Source: Winogradskyella undariae (lineage in GTDB: Bacteria; Bacteroidota; Bacteroidia; Flavobacteriales; Flavobacteriaceae). Taken from it: 64,000 nt of DNA. Shown here in pieces: positions 53,213 to 62,313 of the stretch; position 1 is the first letter of the stretch; each line of letters opens with the position of its first letter. The stretch lies in contig NZ_JABTEL010000003.1 of NCBI RefSeq assembly GCF_013285155.1, forward strand, positions 1 through 64,000. The letters run 5' to 3'. The notes beneath the pieces were generated by a model. The model was not told the origin of the DNA, did no database searches, and worked only from the letters and a program-made list of their open reading frames with translations. The position numbers and the translations under genes were made by a program.

Positions 53213-53552
53213 AAAAGTACTTCTGCTAATGTCAATCGTTTATACGTTGGCATTAGTGGTTGCGAGTTTAATAACTCTAAATGGTGTGCCTAGTATAGGT
53301 TCGTCATTCGATGATAAAATTTATCATATTGTTGCTTATTTGTGTCTGACATTAGTTTGGGGACTTTATTTTAAATCAAAGCATTTGTTTTTAAAATTAT
53401 GCTTTGCTGCTATTTTTCTTGGCTTTATATTAGAATTGCTACAATATCTAATTACAGAAAATAGAACTTATGATACATATGATTTAATTGCAAATAGCAT
53501 CGGTGCCGTTTTTGGTACATTAATTGCAAGTCAAATAAACATATATAAATAA
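53202..53552 (+). CDS. VanZ-like membrane protein
   Basis: A 116-residue protein with four hydrophobic helices and the VanZ-type signature (FDDKIYHIVAYLCLTLVW; LELLQYLITENRTYDTYDLIANSIGA, in outline), including the conserved His and Asp residues. The function of the family is not settled beyond a link to glycopeptide resistance in VanZ itself. The start is TTG at 53202 overlapping gcvH by 11 bp; the first ATG (53229) would cut into helix 1. It lies between gcvH and the TonB-like genes, as in other Flavobacteriaceae. Confidence 0.85.
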   Translation: MLVKKVLLLMSIVYTLALVVASLITLNGVPSIGSSFDDKIYHIVAYLCLTLVWGLYFKSKHLFLKLCFAAIFLGFILELLQYLITENRTYDTYDLIANSIGAVFGTLIASQINIYK

Positions 53553-53624
53553 AATTAACCTAAAGCCTTGTTTTTTTTACTATTTATTGGTTAAATTAGC
53601 AACGTTATATTAAAGAAAAATAAT

Positions 53625-54353
53625 ATGGAACCTAAAAAGAATCCGAAATCAGACGTAAGTAGAAACAGTTCGCTGTACTTCGCTGTTGGTTTAGCCTTAA
53701 TGATGGGGATAGCCTATATGGCAATTAATCACAAGACTTACGATCCCGTAAGTGTAATTGCAGATTCTCTAAATTTAGATGATGATTTAGATGAAGAAGT
53801 ACCAATTACAGAACAAATAGTAACCCCACCACCACCACCACCGCCGCCACCAGCAGCGCCAGAAATTATTGAGGTTGTAGAAGATGAGGTTGAGATAGAA
53901 GAAACTGTAATTGAATCTACAGAAACTGAAATGGAAGCAGAAATTGTTGAAGTTGAAGAGGTAGAGGTGGCTGAAGTAGAAGAAGATTTAGAAGTACCTT
54001 TTTCTGTTATTGAAAATGTAGCCGTTTTTCCTGGTTGTGAAAAGGAAAAAGGAAATGCTGCTAAAAAACAATGTATGAACGATAAGGTAAATAAATATAT
54101 CGGTAGAAAGTTTAATACAGACTTAGCTGGTGATTTAGGATTACCTCCTGGTAAAAAAAGAATTTTCGTTCAATTTAAAGTAGATAAGTCTGGTAACATT
54201 ACAAATATTGTAGCTCGTGGTCCTCACCCAGGATTAGAGAAAGAAGCAAAACGTGTTATTGGTGGTTTACCTAAAATGAAACCAGGTAAACAAAGAGGAA
54301 AAGCAGTGGTTATGCCATTCTCTATTCCTATTGTATTCCAAGTACAAGACTAA
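53625..54353 (+). CDS. TonB-like energy transducer 1
   Basis: A 242-residue protein: a cytoplasmic stub, one membrane helix (SLYFAVGLALMMGIAYMAI), a periplasmic run of nine prolines (68-76) and a Glu/Val-rich stretch, then a TonB C-terminal domain (~130-242) ending IPIVFQVQD. A Cys pair (C138, C150) starts the domain. TonB proteins transmit proton-motive force from ExbBD to outer-membrane receptors. No exbBD is in the window. It is a paralogue of the next gene, with a terminator between them. A partner of the adjacent T9SS/gliding proteins is possible but unproven. Confidence 0.88.
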   Translation: MEPKKNPKSDVSRNSSLYFAVGLALMMGIAYMAINHKTYDPVSVIADSLNLDDDLDEEVPITEQIVTPPPPPPPPPAAPEIIEVVEDEVEIEETVIESTETEMEAEIVEVEEVEVAEVEEDLEVPFSVIENVAVFPGCEKEKGNAAKKQCMNDKVNKYIGRKFNTDLAGDLGLPPGKKRIFVQFKVDKSGNITNIVARGPHPGLEKEAKRVIGGLPKMKPGKQRGKAVVMPFSIPIVFQVQD

Positions 54354-54380
54354 GAATAAAATAGAATTTTTTCTAATATA

Positions 54381-54418
54381 AAAATCCCGTTCAAAATTAA
54401 TTGAGCGGGATTTTCGTT
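54381..54418 (+). terminator. Terminator after TonB-like gene 1
   Basis: A 14-bp stem (AAAATCCCGTTCAA with TTGAGCGGGATTTT, one T-G pair, loop AATTAA) followed by a T-rich tail. Confidence 0.85.
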
Positions 54419-54469
54419 TTGGTATGCTTATTGTGATTTTATCATAATATTAACATTTAAAATCATATT

Positions 54470-55261
54470 ATGAAAAATTCTAAAAAAGAATTCAGCGGTA
54501 CTGGTCAGAGTACTACTGAGGTGAGAAAATCACAAAAGCACGATGCAAATTTACAAAAAAACTCAAGCCTTTATTTCCAAATAGGTTTGATACTTTGTTT
54601 ATTGGGTACGTATGCACTTTTTGAAATGCAATTTCAAGAAAAGAAAATCAACTTTGTTGAAGAAGAAGTTGAGGTCGATAAACTTACAATCGATTATGTG
54701 CCGCCCTACATCGTTGAGGTAATTAAACCAAAAACTATAGAGAAATTGCCTAGTAGCGATTTAATCGATATAGTTAAGGTTGTTAAAGACGATGATCCAT
54801 TTGTTCAAAATGTTATCGATTTACCAAAGAGCAATAAGTCTATGGTTGAAACCCCATTTACCTTAGGTGATGTACCAGATGTAGATACATCAGATGATGT
54901 TATTGTCGATTTTGTTGCCGTAGAGAAAGTTCCTGTATATCCAGGTTGTGAAAAACGTAAGACAAATGAAGGTCGTAAAAAATGTATGTCAGATAAAATT
55001 AATAAATTAATAGGTAAAAGATTTGATGTAGATATTGCTTCTGGTTACGGGTTATCTGGTAAGCAAAGAATTTTTACCCAATTCACAATTGATAAATTAG
55101 GTAATGTAACCGATATAAAAATAAGAGGTCCACATCCTGTTTTAGAAAAAGAAGCTAATCGTGTTATTAATAAGATTCCTAAAATGAAACCAGGAATACA
55201 AGGTGATGTTCCTGTAGGTGTAGTGTATTCTCTTCCTATAACATATCAAGTTAGAAATTAA
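54470..55261 (+). CDS. TonB-like energy transducer 2
   Basis: A 263-residue paralogue of the preceding gene: one helix (LYFQIGLILCLLGTYALFE), a periplasmic linker without the polyproline run, and a TonB C-terminal domain with the same Cys pair at the same 12-residue spacing (C160, C172) and matching motifs (GCEK, KCM, RGPHP.LEKEA.RVI, PKMKPG). The lack of a proline-rich spanner suggests it works differently from a classical TonB. It has its own terminator. Confidence 0.87.
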   Translation: MKNSKKEFSGTGQSTTEVRKSQKHDANLQKNSSLYFQIGLILCLLGTYALFEMQFQEKKINFVEEEVEVDKLTIDYVPPYIVEVIKPKTIEKLPSSDLIDIVKVVKDDDPFVQNVIDLPKSNKSMVETPFTLGDVPDVDTSDDVIVDFVAVEKVPVYPGCEKRKTNEGRKKCMSDKINKLIGKRFDVDIASGYGLSGKQRIFTQFTIDKLGNVTDIKIRGPHPVLEKEANRVINKIPKMKPGIQGDVPVGVVYSLPITYQVRN

Positions 55262-55278
55262 TTAACAGAAATAATTAG

Positions 55279-55309
55279 AAACCGCTATTCTCTATATAGC
55301 GGTTTTTTT
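55279..55309 (+). terminator. Terminator after TonB-like gene 2
   Basis: A 10-bp stem (AAACCGCTAT, 55279-55288, with ATAGCGGTTT, 55296-55305) and a T tail. Confidence 0.88.
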
Positions 55310-55377
55310 ATGCCTAAATAGAATCGATGGTTACTAAAAAAAATAAGTATCTTTCGCCCATTAAAAATTAGTATTAT

Positions 55378-57489
55378 ATGAAGCGCATTGTGCTATTTGT
55401 TATCTTATTAACGACCACTTATGATTATGCTCAAACCCTATTGTCATACGAGAAATCTCCAGTATTTAAGGAATGTAACTCGGTTGAAGTAGATCAATTA
55501 AAATCATGTTTCAACTACACTTTGAATAGTTTTATTTATAAAAATTTTAAAACACCTCAAATCGTTATTGATGAGTCTTATGTGGGTGATATTAAAGTTT
55601 TATTTGAAGTTAATAAAGAAGGAGAATTTAGAACATTATACATAGATGCTATTTATGATGAATTAAAAATTGAAAGCAAACGTGTTTTCGATTCACTCCC
55701 AAAAATAAAACCAGCAACTTATAATGGTATTCCAACATTTGTTCAATACAGTATTAGTATTAATATTCCATTAACCGAGCCAATAAAGGTTGTAAAGCTA
55801 ACTGTTGAAGAAGAAAAGGAGTTAAGTGAAAAAGAAGCTCTAAATCTTACTTTGTCTAGTGAGTTTGATGATGTTAATAAAGCATTGAAAGCCTATGAGA
55901 AACTTGAATATAGTAGTGAATTAAATATTCCTTTTACACATTCTTATTACGCAAGGTTTGATGACGAAATGAATGCTATTGGTACTAATAGTCATACCGC
56001 ATCAAAACCATTTGTTTATATTGATGTGGCTAGGTATTATGATATTAAAGCAGAAAAAGAAAGCTTAGTAAAAGATACAGATTCTTGGTTAGGTAGAAAG
56101 TTGTTTAATGAGCACTTAGTAGAAGTTCAAGGTAAAGATTATTGGTTTACAATAGATCCTATTTTAGATTTACAAGTAGGAAAAGATACTGAGGCTGATT
56201 TTAATACCACTTGGAACAATACAAGAGGTGTAAATATTCAAGCCGGATTAGGAAAACGTTTTAATTTATCAGCTTCGGTTTATGAAAGTCAAGGTAGGTT
56301 TGCGGATTACTTTAATCAATATGCAGAGAGCTTGAAGGCTTTTGGACCAGATCCAGCCATTATTCCTGGTAGAGGAATAGCAAAGAGTTTTAAAGAGGAT
56401 GCTTACGATTACCCTGTTGCAGAAGCTTACTTGTCTTATACACCAGCAGACTTTTTAAATGTACAATTTGGTCACGGTAAAAATTTTATTGGTGATGGTT
56501 ATCGTTCTTTATTGCAGAGTGATGTTTCAAGTCCTTATCCATACTTAAAACTGAATGCTACATTTTGGAAAATTAAATATACCAGCACGTGGATGTGGTT
56601 AAAAGATGTTAGAGATGAAGTTGTAGATGATAAAGCATTTTTAACTAAGTATATGGCTAATCATTATTTAAGTTGGAATGTTTCTAAACGATTAAATATA
56701 GGTTTGTTTGAATCTGTAATATGGGCTGATTCAAATGGAAGAGGTTTTGATGTTAATTATTTAAATCCTATCATATTTTTTAGAGCTATAGAATTTCAAA
56801 CAGGTCAAGGTGCCGGTAATGCTATTTTAGGATTATCTTCAAAATATAAATGGAATAATAAAGTAAACCTATATGGACAATTTGTTTTAGATGAATTTTC
56901 ATTAGGAGATGTTAAAGCTGGAGAAAAAAGTTGGAAAAATAAATTCGGATATCAGTTAGGGGTTAAATATTTTAATGCCTTTGATGTCGATAATTTATTG
57001 CTTCAAGCAGAATATAATCGTGTAAGACCTTATGTTTATTCTCATAATACACAAATTCTAAATTATGCAAACTTTAATCAACCAATGGCACATCTTTGGG
57101 GTGCTAATTTTAAAGAATTGGTATTAATTGGGCGTTATAATTATAAACGATGGTTTGGTGATGCTAAATTTATATTTGGGCAACGTGGTTTAGATTATAA
57201 TACAGATGAAGATAGTTTTTCTTACGGTGGAGATATTTACAGAGATTATAACGATCGTAATGCAGATATAGGTATAGAAATAGGACAAGGAAATAAAACT
57301 AATAGTTTTATGACCGAAATACAAGCTGGTTATTTATTAAACCCAGCAACCAATTTAAAAGTATTTACAAATATTATTTATAGAGACTATAATCCTGAAA
57401 CTATTACTGCTTCAACTACAGATTCTAATACACTTTGGTTTAGTATTGGTGTAAGAACAGATATATTTAATTGGTATAATGATTTTTAA
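55378..57489 (+). CDS. remB: Gliding motility protein RemB
   Basis: A 703-residue outer-membrane protein. A signal peptide (VLFVILLTTTYDYAQ) is followed by a domain (~25-140) that resembles the TonB C-terminal domain of the two genes upstream: FKEC...LKSC, GDIKVLFEVNKEG, ESKRVFDSLPKIKPA. The rest (~190-703) is a predicted beta-barrel, with the conserved FGHGKNFIGDGYRSLL segment and a C-terminal aromatic strand. RemB of F. johnsoniae is needed for efficient gliding and is encoded just downstream of sprA, as here. The exact role of the protein is not established. Confidence 0.88.
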   Translation: MKRIVLFVILLTTTYDYAQTLLSYEKSPVFKECNSVEVDQLKSCFNYTLNSFIYKNFKTPQIVIDESYVGDIKVLFEVNKEGEFRTLYIDAIYDELKIESKRVFDSLPKIKPATYNGIPTFVQYSISINIPLTEPIKVVKLTVEEEKELSEKEALNLTLSSEFDDVNKALKAYEKLEYSSELNIPFTHSYYARFDDEMNAIGTNSHTASKPFVYIDVARYYDIKAEKESLVKDTDSWLGRKLFNEHLVEVQGKDYWFTIDPILDLQVGKDTEADFNTTWNNTRGVNIQAGLGKRFNLSASVYESQGRFADYFNQYAESLKAFGPDPAIIPGRGIAKSFKEDAYDYPVAEAYLSYTPADFLNVQFGHGKNFIGDGYRSLLQSDVSSPYPYLKLNATFWKIKYTSTWMWLKDVRDEVVDDKAFLTKYMANHYLSWNVSKRLNIGLFESVIWADSNGRGFDVNYLNPIIFFRAIEFQTGQGAGNAILGLSSKYKWNNKVNLYGQFVLDEFSLGDVKAGEKSWKNKFGYQLGVKYFNAFDVDNLLLQAEYNRVRPYVYSHNTQILNYANFNQPMAHLWGANFKELVLIGRYNYKRWFGDAKFIFGQRGLDYNTDEDSFSYGGDIYRDYNDRNADIGIEIGQGNKTNSFMTEIQAGYLLNPATNLKVFTNIIYRDYNPETITASTTDSNTLWFSIGVRTDIFNWYNDF

Positions 57490-57582
57490 TTTCATTGCTA
57501 TAGAACTTTAATTTTCTAAACATCATTGTCGAATTGTAATGTCGTAATAGTCAAGTGCTATTGTTAAAACTAAAGTTTAACG

Positions 57583-57613
57583 TTGGTTAGGATTATTTTT
57601 CAGACTATCTTCG
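57583..57613 (+). promoter_or_regulatory. Candidate promoter of the ctaB-cox3-cox4 cluster
   Basis: TTGG (57583-57586), 19 bases, then TATCTTCG (57606-57613), one base off TAnnTTTG. It lies 28 bases before the TTG start of ctaB. Confidence 0.5.
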
Positions 57614-57640
57614 CAATCATTTTTACAAAAAACATATAAT

Positions 57641-58543
57641 TTGAGCAGTACAAAATCTTCGCTATCAACAGTTTCTGTGGTAACAGATTTCAAGGAAATT
57701 ACCAAGATGGGTTTGTCCTTAAGTGTGGTATTTTCTTCTATTGCTGGTTATTTTCTTGGAGCAGATACTATTAATTTTGCAACGCTTGCTTTATTAGCTT
57801 TTGGTGGCTATTTTATGGTTGGTGCTTCAAATGCTTATAACCAAATCATTGAGCGCGATTTAGATGTGCTAATGGATAGAACCAAAAACAGACCTATTCC
57901 TGCAGGGCGTATGTCTGTTAATACAGCATTTATAATAGCTGTGTCATTTACCATTTTAGGATTAGTTACTTTATATATTATTAATCCTAAGACAGCCATG
58001 TATGGGGCAATTTCAATATTTTTATACACAAGTGTCTACACACCTTTAAAGACAAAAACATCATTATCTGTGTTTGTTGGGGCTTTACCTGGAGCTATTC
58101 CTTTTATGTTAGGTTGGGTAGCGGCTCGTAACGAATTTGGTATTGAGCCAGGGACTTTATTTGCGATTCAATTTTTTTGGCAATTCCCTCACTTTTGGTC
58201 TATAGGATGGTTTTTACACGATGATTACAAAAAAGGAGGCTTCCATATGTTACCAACAGGGAAACCAGATAAGGGAACTGCTGTGCAAATAATTATGTAT
58301 AGCATTTGGACTATCATTGCTTCTATAATACCTGTATTCGGTATGTCGGGTGATTTAAAATTATCTATTGTTGGTGCTATTTTAGTTTTTATATTAGGTT
58401 TGGTAATGTTGTTCTATGCTTTTAGATTGTTTAAAGAGCGAACAATAAAAGCCGCAAAACAACTCATGCTATCTAGTGTGTTTTATATTACAATGTTGCA
58501 AATTATATATGTTGCAGATAAATTTTTAAGAGAATGGATTTAA
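57641..58543 (+). CDS. ctaB: Protoheme IX farnesyltransferase (heme O synthase)
   Basis: A 300-residue UbiA-type prenyltransferase with seven or more helices. It converts heme B to heme O, the precursor of heme A of the oxidase. The first Asp-rich motif lies in NAYNQIIERDLDVLMDRTKNRP; the second region includes DDYKKGGFHMLP. The start is TTG at 57641, since the conserved DFKEITKMGLSLSV begins upstream of the first ATG (57707). It overlaps the following COX3-like gene by 10 bp. Confidence 0.95.
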   Translation: MSSTKSSLSTVSVVTDFKEITKMGLSLSVVFSSIAGYFLGADTINFATLALLAFGGYFMVGASNAYNQIIERDLDVLMDRTKNRPIPAGRMSVNTAFIIAVSFTILGLVTLYIINPKTAMYGAISIFLYTSVYTPLKTKTSLSVFVGALPGAIPFMLGWVAARNEFGIEPGTLFAIQFFWQFPHFWSIGWFLHDDYKKGGFHMLPTGKPDKGTAVQIIMYSIWTIIASIIPVFGMSGDLKLSIVGAILVFILGLVMLFYAFRLFKERTIKAAKQLMLSSVFYITMLQIIYVADKFLREWI

Positions 58544-59133
58544 CACAAGGGACAAGTGCGCAAAAAATCGCTAGGTCTAAAAAAATGATGATATGGTTCG
58601 CCATAGGTTCTTTAATTATGTCTTTTGCAGGTTTACTAAGTGCTTTTATAGTGAGTAGTAAACAAAGACTTAATGAAGATTGGTTAGTTGATTTTCAATT
58701 ACCAAATGCTTTTTTTATAAGTTTAATACTTATTTTAATAAGTAGTTTAACCTTTATTTTAGCAAAACGAGCACTGCAACAAAACAAAATACAACTGGTA
58801 TCAGTGTATTTATTGGTGACTTTAGCTTTAGGGATTGGATTTATTTTTAGTCAATTTACAGGTTTTGGACAGATTATTTCTGATGGTTATTATTTTACAG
58901 GACCAACAAGTAATATCACAATGTCTTATATTTACGTTATCGCAGTATTGCACATAGCGCACGTTATTGCTGGGCTAGGGTGTTTAATTGTTGTGATTTT
59001 TAATAACTTTAGACATAAGTATAATCCCGATAATATGTTGGGATTTGAACTCGCAGCAAACTTTTGGCATTTCGTAGATATACTATGGCTTGTGCTCTTT
59101 TTGTTTTTATATTTTTTTAAATATATAATTTGA
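58534..59133 (+). CDS. Cytochrome c oxidase subunit III-like protein (short)
   Basis: A 199-residue protein with five membrane helices of the COX3 family; the C-terminal NFWHFVDILWLVLFLFLYF motif is diagnostic. It starts within the end of ctaB. A second, longer COX3-like gene follows after 36 bp. Having two COX3 homologues in series is common in flavobacteria; they probably form one split or paired module around the oxidase core. Confidence 0.9.
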   Translation: MDLTQGTSAQKIARSKKMMIWFAIGSLIMSFAGLLSAFIVSSKQRLNEDWLVDFQLPNAFFISLILILISSLTFILAKRALQQNKIQLVSVYLLVTLALGIGFIFSQFTGFGQIISDGYYFTGPTSNITMSYIYVIAVLHIAHVIAGLGCLIVVIFNNFRHKYNPDNMLGFELAANFWHFVDILWLVLFLFLYFFKYII

Positions 59134-59169
59134 TTATTTTTGTCCATCTAAAAAATTTAAATAAATTCT

Positions 59170-60171
59170 ATGGATTCTACGGTAGTTAGTACTGGTACAG
59201 AAGAAAAAACTTGGGGTGGTGGTAAAGATCCACTAAAGGCAAGTTACGGAAAGATGATGATGTGGTTCTTCATTGTATCTGATGCATTAACATTTTCAGG
59301 CTTCTTGGCAGCTTATGGTTTTTCAAGATTTAAATTCATGACCGAATGGCCAATTGCGGACGAAGTGTTTACACACGTTCCGTTTTTACATGGTCAAGAT
59401 TTGCCAATGATTTATGTGGCGTTTATGACGTTCATCCTTATTATGTCATCAGTAACTATGGTATTAGCTGTAGATGCGGGTCATCACATGAACAAATCTA
59501 AAGTAACCATATACATGTTCTTAACCATTATTGGTGGAGCTATATTCTTAGGTTCTCAAGCTTGGGAATGGGGAACTTTTATTAAAGGTGATTACGGTGC
59601 TGTTCAAACTAATGGTGGAAATATTCTACAATTTGGAGAATATATTACTGTTGATGGTGAAAAAACATTTAAGCGTGTATCAATTGAGGATTTAGCGATT
59701 ACTCAACCAAGCGAGCGTGTAGACCATGAGCGTAAAAACGGAATATGGTTTACAGATGAAGGTACTTTACCACTTTTCTCAGTAGATGAAATTTATGCAG
59801 GTTTAGCTGCAAATGAAAATGTTTTAGTAAGAAATCAGATTCTTGATGAAAACGGTCATAAAACTGTATTGTCTAGAGCAGAGTCTTTAAAACAAATAAA
59901 AGAAAACGGTAAATTAGTCGTTAAAGGAGCTAACCTTCAGGTTAATGAATATGGGCCATCTTTATTCGCAGATTTCTTTTTCTTCATTACTGGTTTTCAC
60001 GGATTCCACGTACTTTCAGGTGTAATACTTAATATCATTATTTTCTTTAATGTTGTATTAGGTACTTACGAAAGAAGAGGAAGTTATGAAATGGTTGAGA
60101 AAGTTGGGTTATACTGGCACTTTGTCGATTTAGTATGGGTATTTGTATTCACATTTTTCTATTTAGTATAA
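59170..60171 (+). CDS. coxC: Cytochrome c oxidase subunit III with a large soluble insertion
   Basis: A 333-residue COX3 homologue: helices 1-3 at ~25-130, then a hydrophilic insertion (138-264), then the final two helices with GFHGFHVLSGV and YWHFVDLVWVFVFTFFYLV. Without the insertion the protein would be about 205 residues, the normal size of this group. The insertion is probably periplasmic or cytoplasmic depending on topology and has no recognisable domain. It is in operon with the COX3-like and COX4-like genes. Confidence 0.92.
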   Translation: MDSTVVSTGTEEKTWGGGKDPLKASYGKMMMWFFIVSDALTFSGFLAAYGFSRFKFMTEWPIADEVFTHVPFLHGQDLPMIYVAFMTFILIMSSVTMVLAVDAGHHMNKSKVTIYMFLTIIGGAIFLGSQAWEWGTFIKGDYGAVQTNGGNILQFGEYITVDGEKTFKRVSIEDLAITQPSERVDHERKNGIWFTDEGTLPLFSVDEIYAGLAANENVLVRNQILDENGHKTVLSRAESLKQIKENGKLVVKGANLQVNEYGPSLFADFFFFITGFHGFHVLSGVILNIIIFFNVVLGTYERRGSYEMVEKVGLYWHFVDLVWVFVFTFFYLV

Positions 60172-60191
60172 AAAGAAATTAAGATTATATT

Positions 60192-60638
60192 ATGGCACAC
60201 GAGCATAAATTAGAAATATTTAGAGGACGTTGGAAATTTAAATCTAACATCGAGAAAATCTGGGGAGTTTTAGTATTCTTATCTGTAATAACAGCAGTTG
60301 AAGTTATATTAGGTATCTATAAACCAGAAATATTAATGCATACATGGTTAGATCCATTAGAAGGCGGATTCTTTGCTACAATAGGAAACATGATTTTATC
60401 ACCTATCGTATACATGAAACCCTTAAACTTAATATTCATTCTGTTAACAATTGTAAAAGCCTATTATATTGCATGGGACTTTATGCACTTGAGAGATGAA
60501 ACAGGAAGTTTTAGAAAAATGATAGTTTGGACAGGAGTTTTCTTAATCTGTTACTTAGTTTTTATCCTTTTACAAGAAGGAGGATATGTGTTTAGTGTTT
60601 ATAATGCTGATCATGCTTTAATAAAGAAAGATTTTTAA
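60192..60638 (+). CDS. Cytochrome c oxidase subunit IV-like protein
   Basis: A 148-residue membrane protein of the prokaryotic COX4 family, with three helices; KAYYIAWDFMHLRDE before the last helix is characteristic. It stabilises the oxidase. It follows coxC by 20 bp and precedes a terminator. Confidence 0.9.
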   Translation: MAHEHKLEIFRGRWKFKSNIEKIWGVLVFLSVITAVEVILGIYKPEILMHTWLDPLEGGFFATIGNMILSPIVYMKPLNLIFILLTIVKAYYIAWDFMHLRDETGSFRKMIVWTGVFLICYLVFILLQEGGYVFSVYNADHALIKKDF

Positions 60639-60688
60639 GTAAAAACAACATATTAACACTAAGTAAAAGCTAAGTGTTAAATACAATT

Positions 60689-60718
60689 AAAAGGTGGTTT
60701 TTCTAAACCACCTTTTTT
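60689..60718 (+). terminator. Terminator after the COX4-like gene
   Basis: A 12-bp perfect stem (AAAAGGTGGTTT, 60689-60700, with AAACCACCTTTT, 60705-60716, loop TTCT) with a T tail. Confidence 0.92.
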
Positions 60719-60793
60719 ATTTTTGCATATTCGTAATCTAAGATAGATTATACATTATAAAGCCATTAAAATAAGAGCTATAGTTCTCAGCAG

Positions 60794-61513
60794 ATGAAAA
60801 TAGTTAAAGTAAAACGCTATATCGTTCTAGGTATATTATTCTTCCTACCAGTGGCATTCTTATTAATGCTATATCCAGCAAAACATAATTACATACCATT
60901 AAACATCGTAAATGAAAAAGTATCTGATATCGATGGTTTTCATTCAGATAGAGATGGAGAGCTTTTATTAAAAGATCATATAACCGTTTTAGGATTCTTA
61001 GGTAAATCTCCTTTAGATCATATGATTGCTGCTTCAAACTTAAAAGAATTAGTCTACGATAAGTTTAAGGGGTTTAAGAATTTTCAAATTGTAATTGTTG
61101 TTCCTGAAGGCACAGAAAAAGAAATTGAAGCGCTTAAGAAAGAAATAAATACTTACGAAGACTTAAAGTATTGGCATTATGCTTTTGCTACAGAAGGTGA
61201 AATAAAAATGCTTTATAGTTCATTAAAATCTAAAGTTAATTTATCAGATGATTTATCTGTAAGTAATGTTTTTATTGTAGATAAAGATCTTAATCAACGC
61301 GGAAGGATTGATGGTAGAAACGAAAGAGAGATAGAAGAAAATAAACCAAAATTTAGTGTTTATTCTTATGATGCGATTCAAGTAGCCGAAATAAAAAACA
61401 TGATGAGTGATGATGTTCGAATTTTATTTACAGAATATCGTCAAAAGAGAACAGGTAAATTTGAAGGCTCTAATACAAGAAGAACTAAAGAAATAAATAA
61501 GAGTAATGAGTAA
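60794..61513 (+). CDS. Cys-less SCO-like membrane-anchored protein
   Basis: A 239-residue protein: one N-terminal helix (YIVLGILFFLPVAFLLMLY), then a thioredoxin/SCO-like domain, then a basic tail. The segment ITVLGFLGKSPLDHMIAASNL aligns without gaps to the Cu-binding loop of the SCO gene downstream, but its two cysteines are replaced by S72 and H76. VSNVFIVDKDLNQRGRIDGR aligns to FALIDKEGFIRSRVD. The protein has no cysteine at all. It overlaps the SCO gene by 8 bp. A structural partner of SCO in oxidase assembly is my inference. Confidence 0.7.
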   Translation: MKIVKVKRYIVLGILFFLPVAFLLMLYPAKHNYIPLNIVNEKVSDIDGFHSDRDGELLLKDHITVLGFLGKSPLDHMIAASNLKELVYDKFKGFKNFQIVIVVPEGTEKEIEALKKEINTYEDLKYWHYAFATEGEIKMLYSSLKSKVNLSDDLSVSNVFIVDKDLNQRGRIDGRNEREIEENKPKFSVYSYDAIQVAEIKNMMSDDVRILFTEYRQKRTGKFEGSNTRRTKEINKSNE

Positions 61514-62267
61514 AAAAACAAACTATTCGTATATCGGAATTGCGTTTATTATTCTAGTTTTTGGAATTATTTTTGTTCCTAAAATTATAGATCGTGTAAG
61601 TGAAGGAGATGTTATTAGAGATGAAAGTCGAAGTATTAATGTTTTAAATTCATCAGTAGAAGGTGCTAAGCATAATAAAAGTGATTTAGCATATTTAGAG
61701 ATCAATGGAGTATCTAAAAAAGTACCTGCTTTCAGTTTTACAAATCAAGATGGAAAGACGATTACTAATGAAGATTATTTAGGTAAAGTTTATGTTGTAG
61801 AATTTTTCTTTACAACATGTCCAACAATTTGCCCTATAATGAACAGGAATTTGGTAGATGTTCAAGAAGATTTTAAAGATTTTGAAAATTTCGGAGTTGC
61901 TTCTTTTACTATCTCACCAGAAATAGATACACCAGAAGTTTTAAAAGCTTATGCAGAAAAATATGGAGTAACAAATCCAAATTGGAATTTTATGACAGGT
62001 GATGAAGCTGTTATTTATAAGTTAGCAAACGAAGGTTTTAATCTTTACATTGCTAAAGATGATACTGCAGAAGGTGGATTTGAACATTCGGGAAATTTTG
62101 CATTAATTGATAAAGAAGGATTTATAAGATCTAGAGTTGATGATTTCGGAAACCCAAAGATTTTTTATAATGGATTAATTTCAGAAGCTATTGGTATAGA
62201 TGATGATGGTATTACTCAAGAAATCACTATCTTAAAAGAAGATATTGCTAAATTACTGAAAGAGTAA
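61506..62267 (+). CDS. SCO1/SenC copper chaperone of cytochrome c oxidase
   Basis: A 253-residue membrane-anchored periplasmic protein that delivers copper to the CuA site of subunit II. An N-terminal helix (YIGIAFIILVFGIIFVPKII, in outline) is followed by the thioredoxin-fold domain with C105 and C109 (FFTTCPTICP) and H194 (GGFEHSGNF), the full copper-binding set. It overlaps the Cys-less paralogue upstream and is followed after 46 bp by the DUF420 gene. Confidence 0.95.
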   Translation: MSKKTNYSYIGIAFIILVFGIIFVPKIIDRVSEGDVIRDESRSINVLNSSVEGAKHNKSDLAYLEINGVSKKVPAFSFTNQDGKTITNEDYLGKVYVVEFFFTTCPTICPIMNRNLVDVQEDFKDFENFGVASFTISPEIDTPEVLKAYAEKYGVTNPNWNFMTGDEAVIYKLANEGFNLYIAKDDTAEGGFEHSGNFALIDKEGFIRSRVDDFGNPKIFYNGLISEAIGIDDDGITQEITILKEDIAKLLKE

Positions 62268-62313
62268 TATGCCTCACTTATTATTTTAACTAGCTGTAGA
62301 AGCTACAATACCT

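Noticed and set aside
53824-53850. CCA/CCG tandem repeat as a phase-variable microsatellite
   Set aside because: It encodes the normal polyproline spanner of a TonB-like protein and is a trinucleotide run, so changes would keep the frame.
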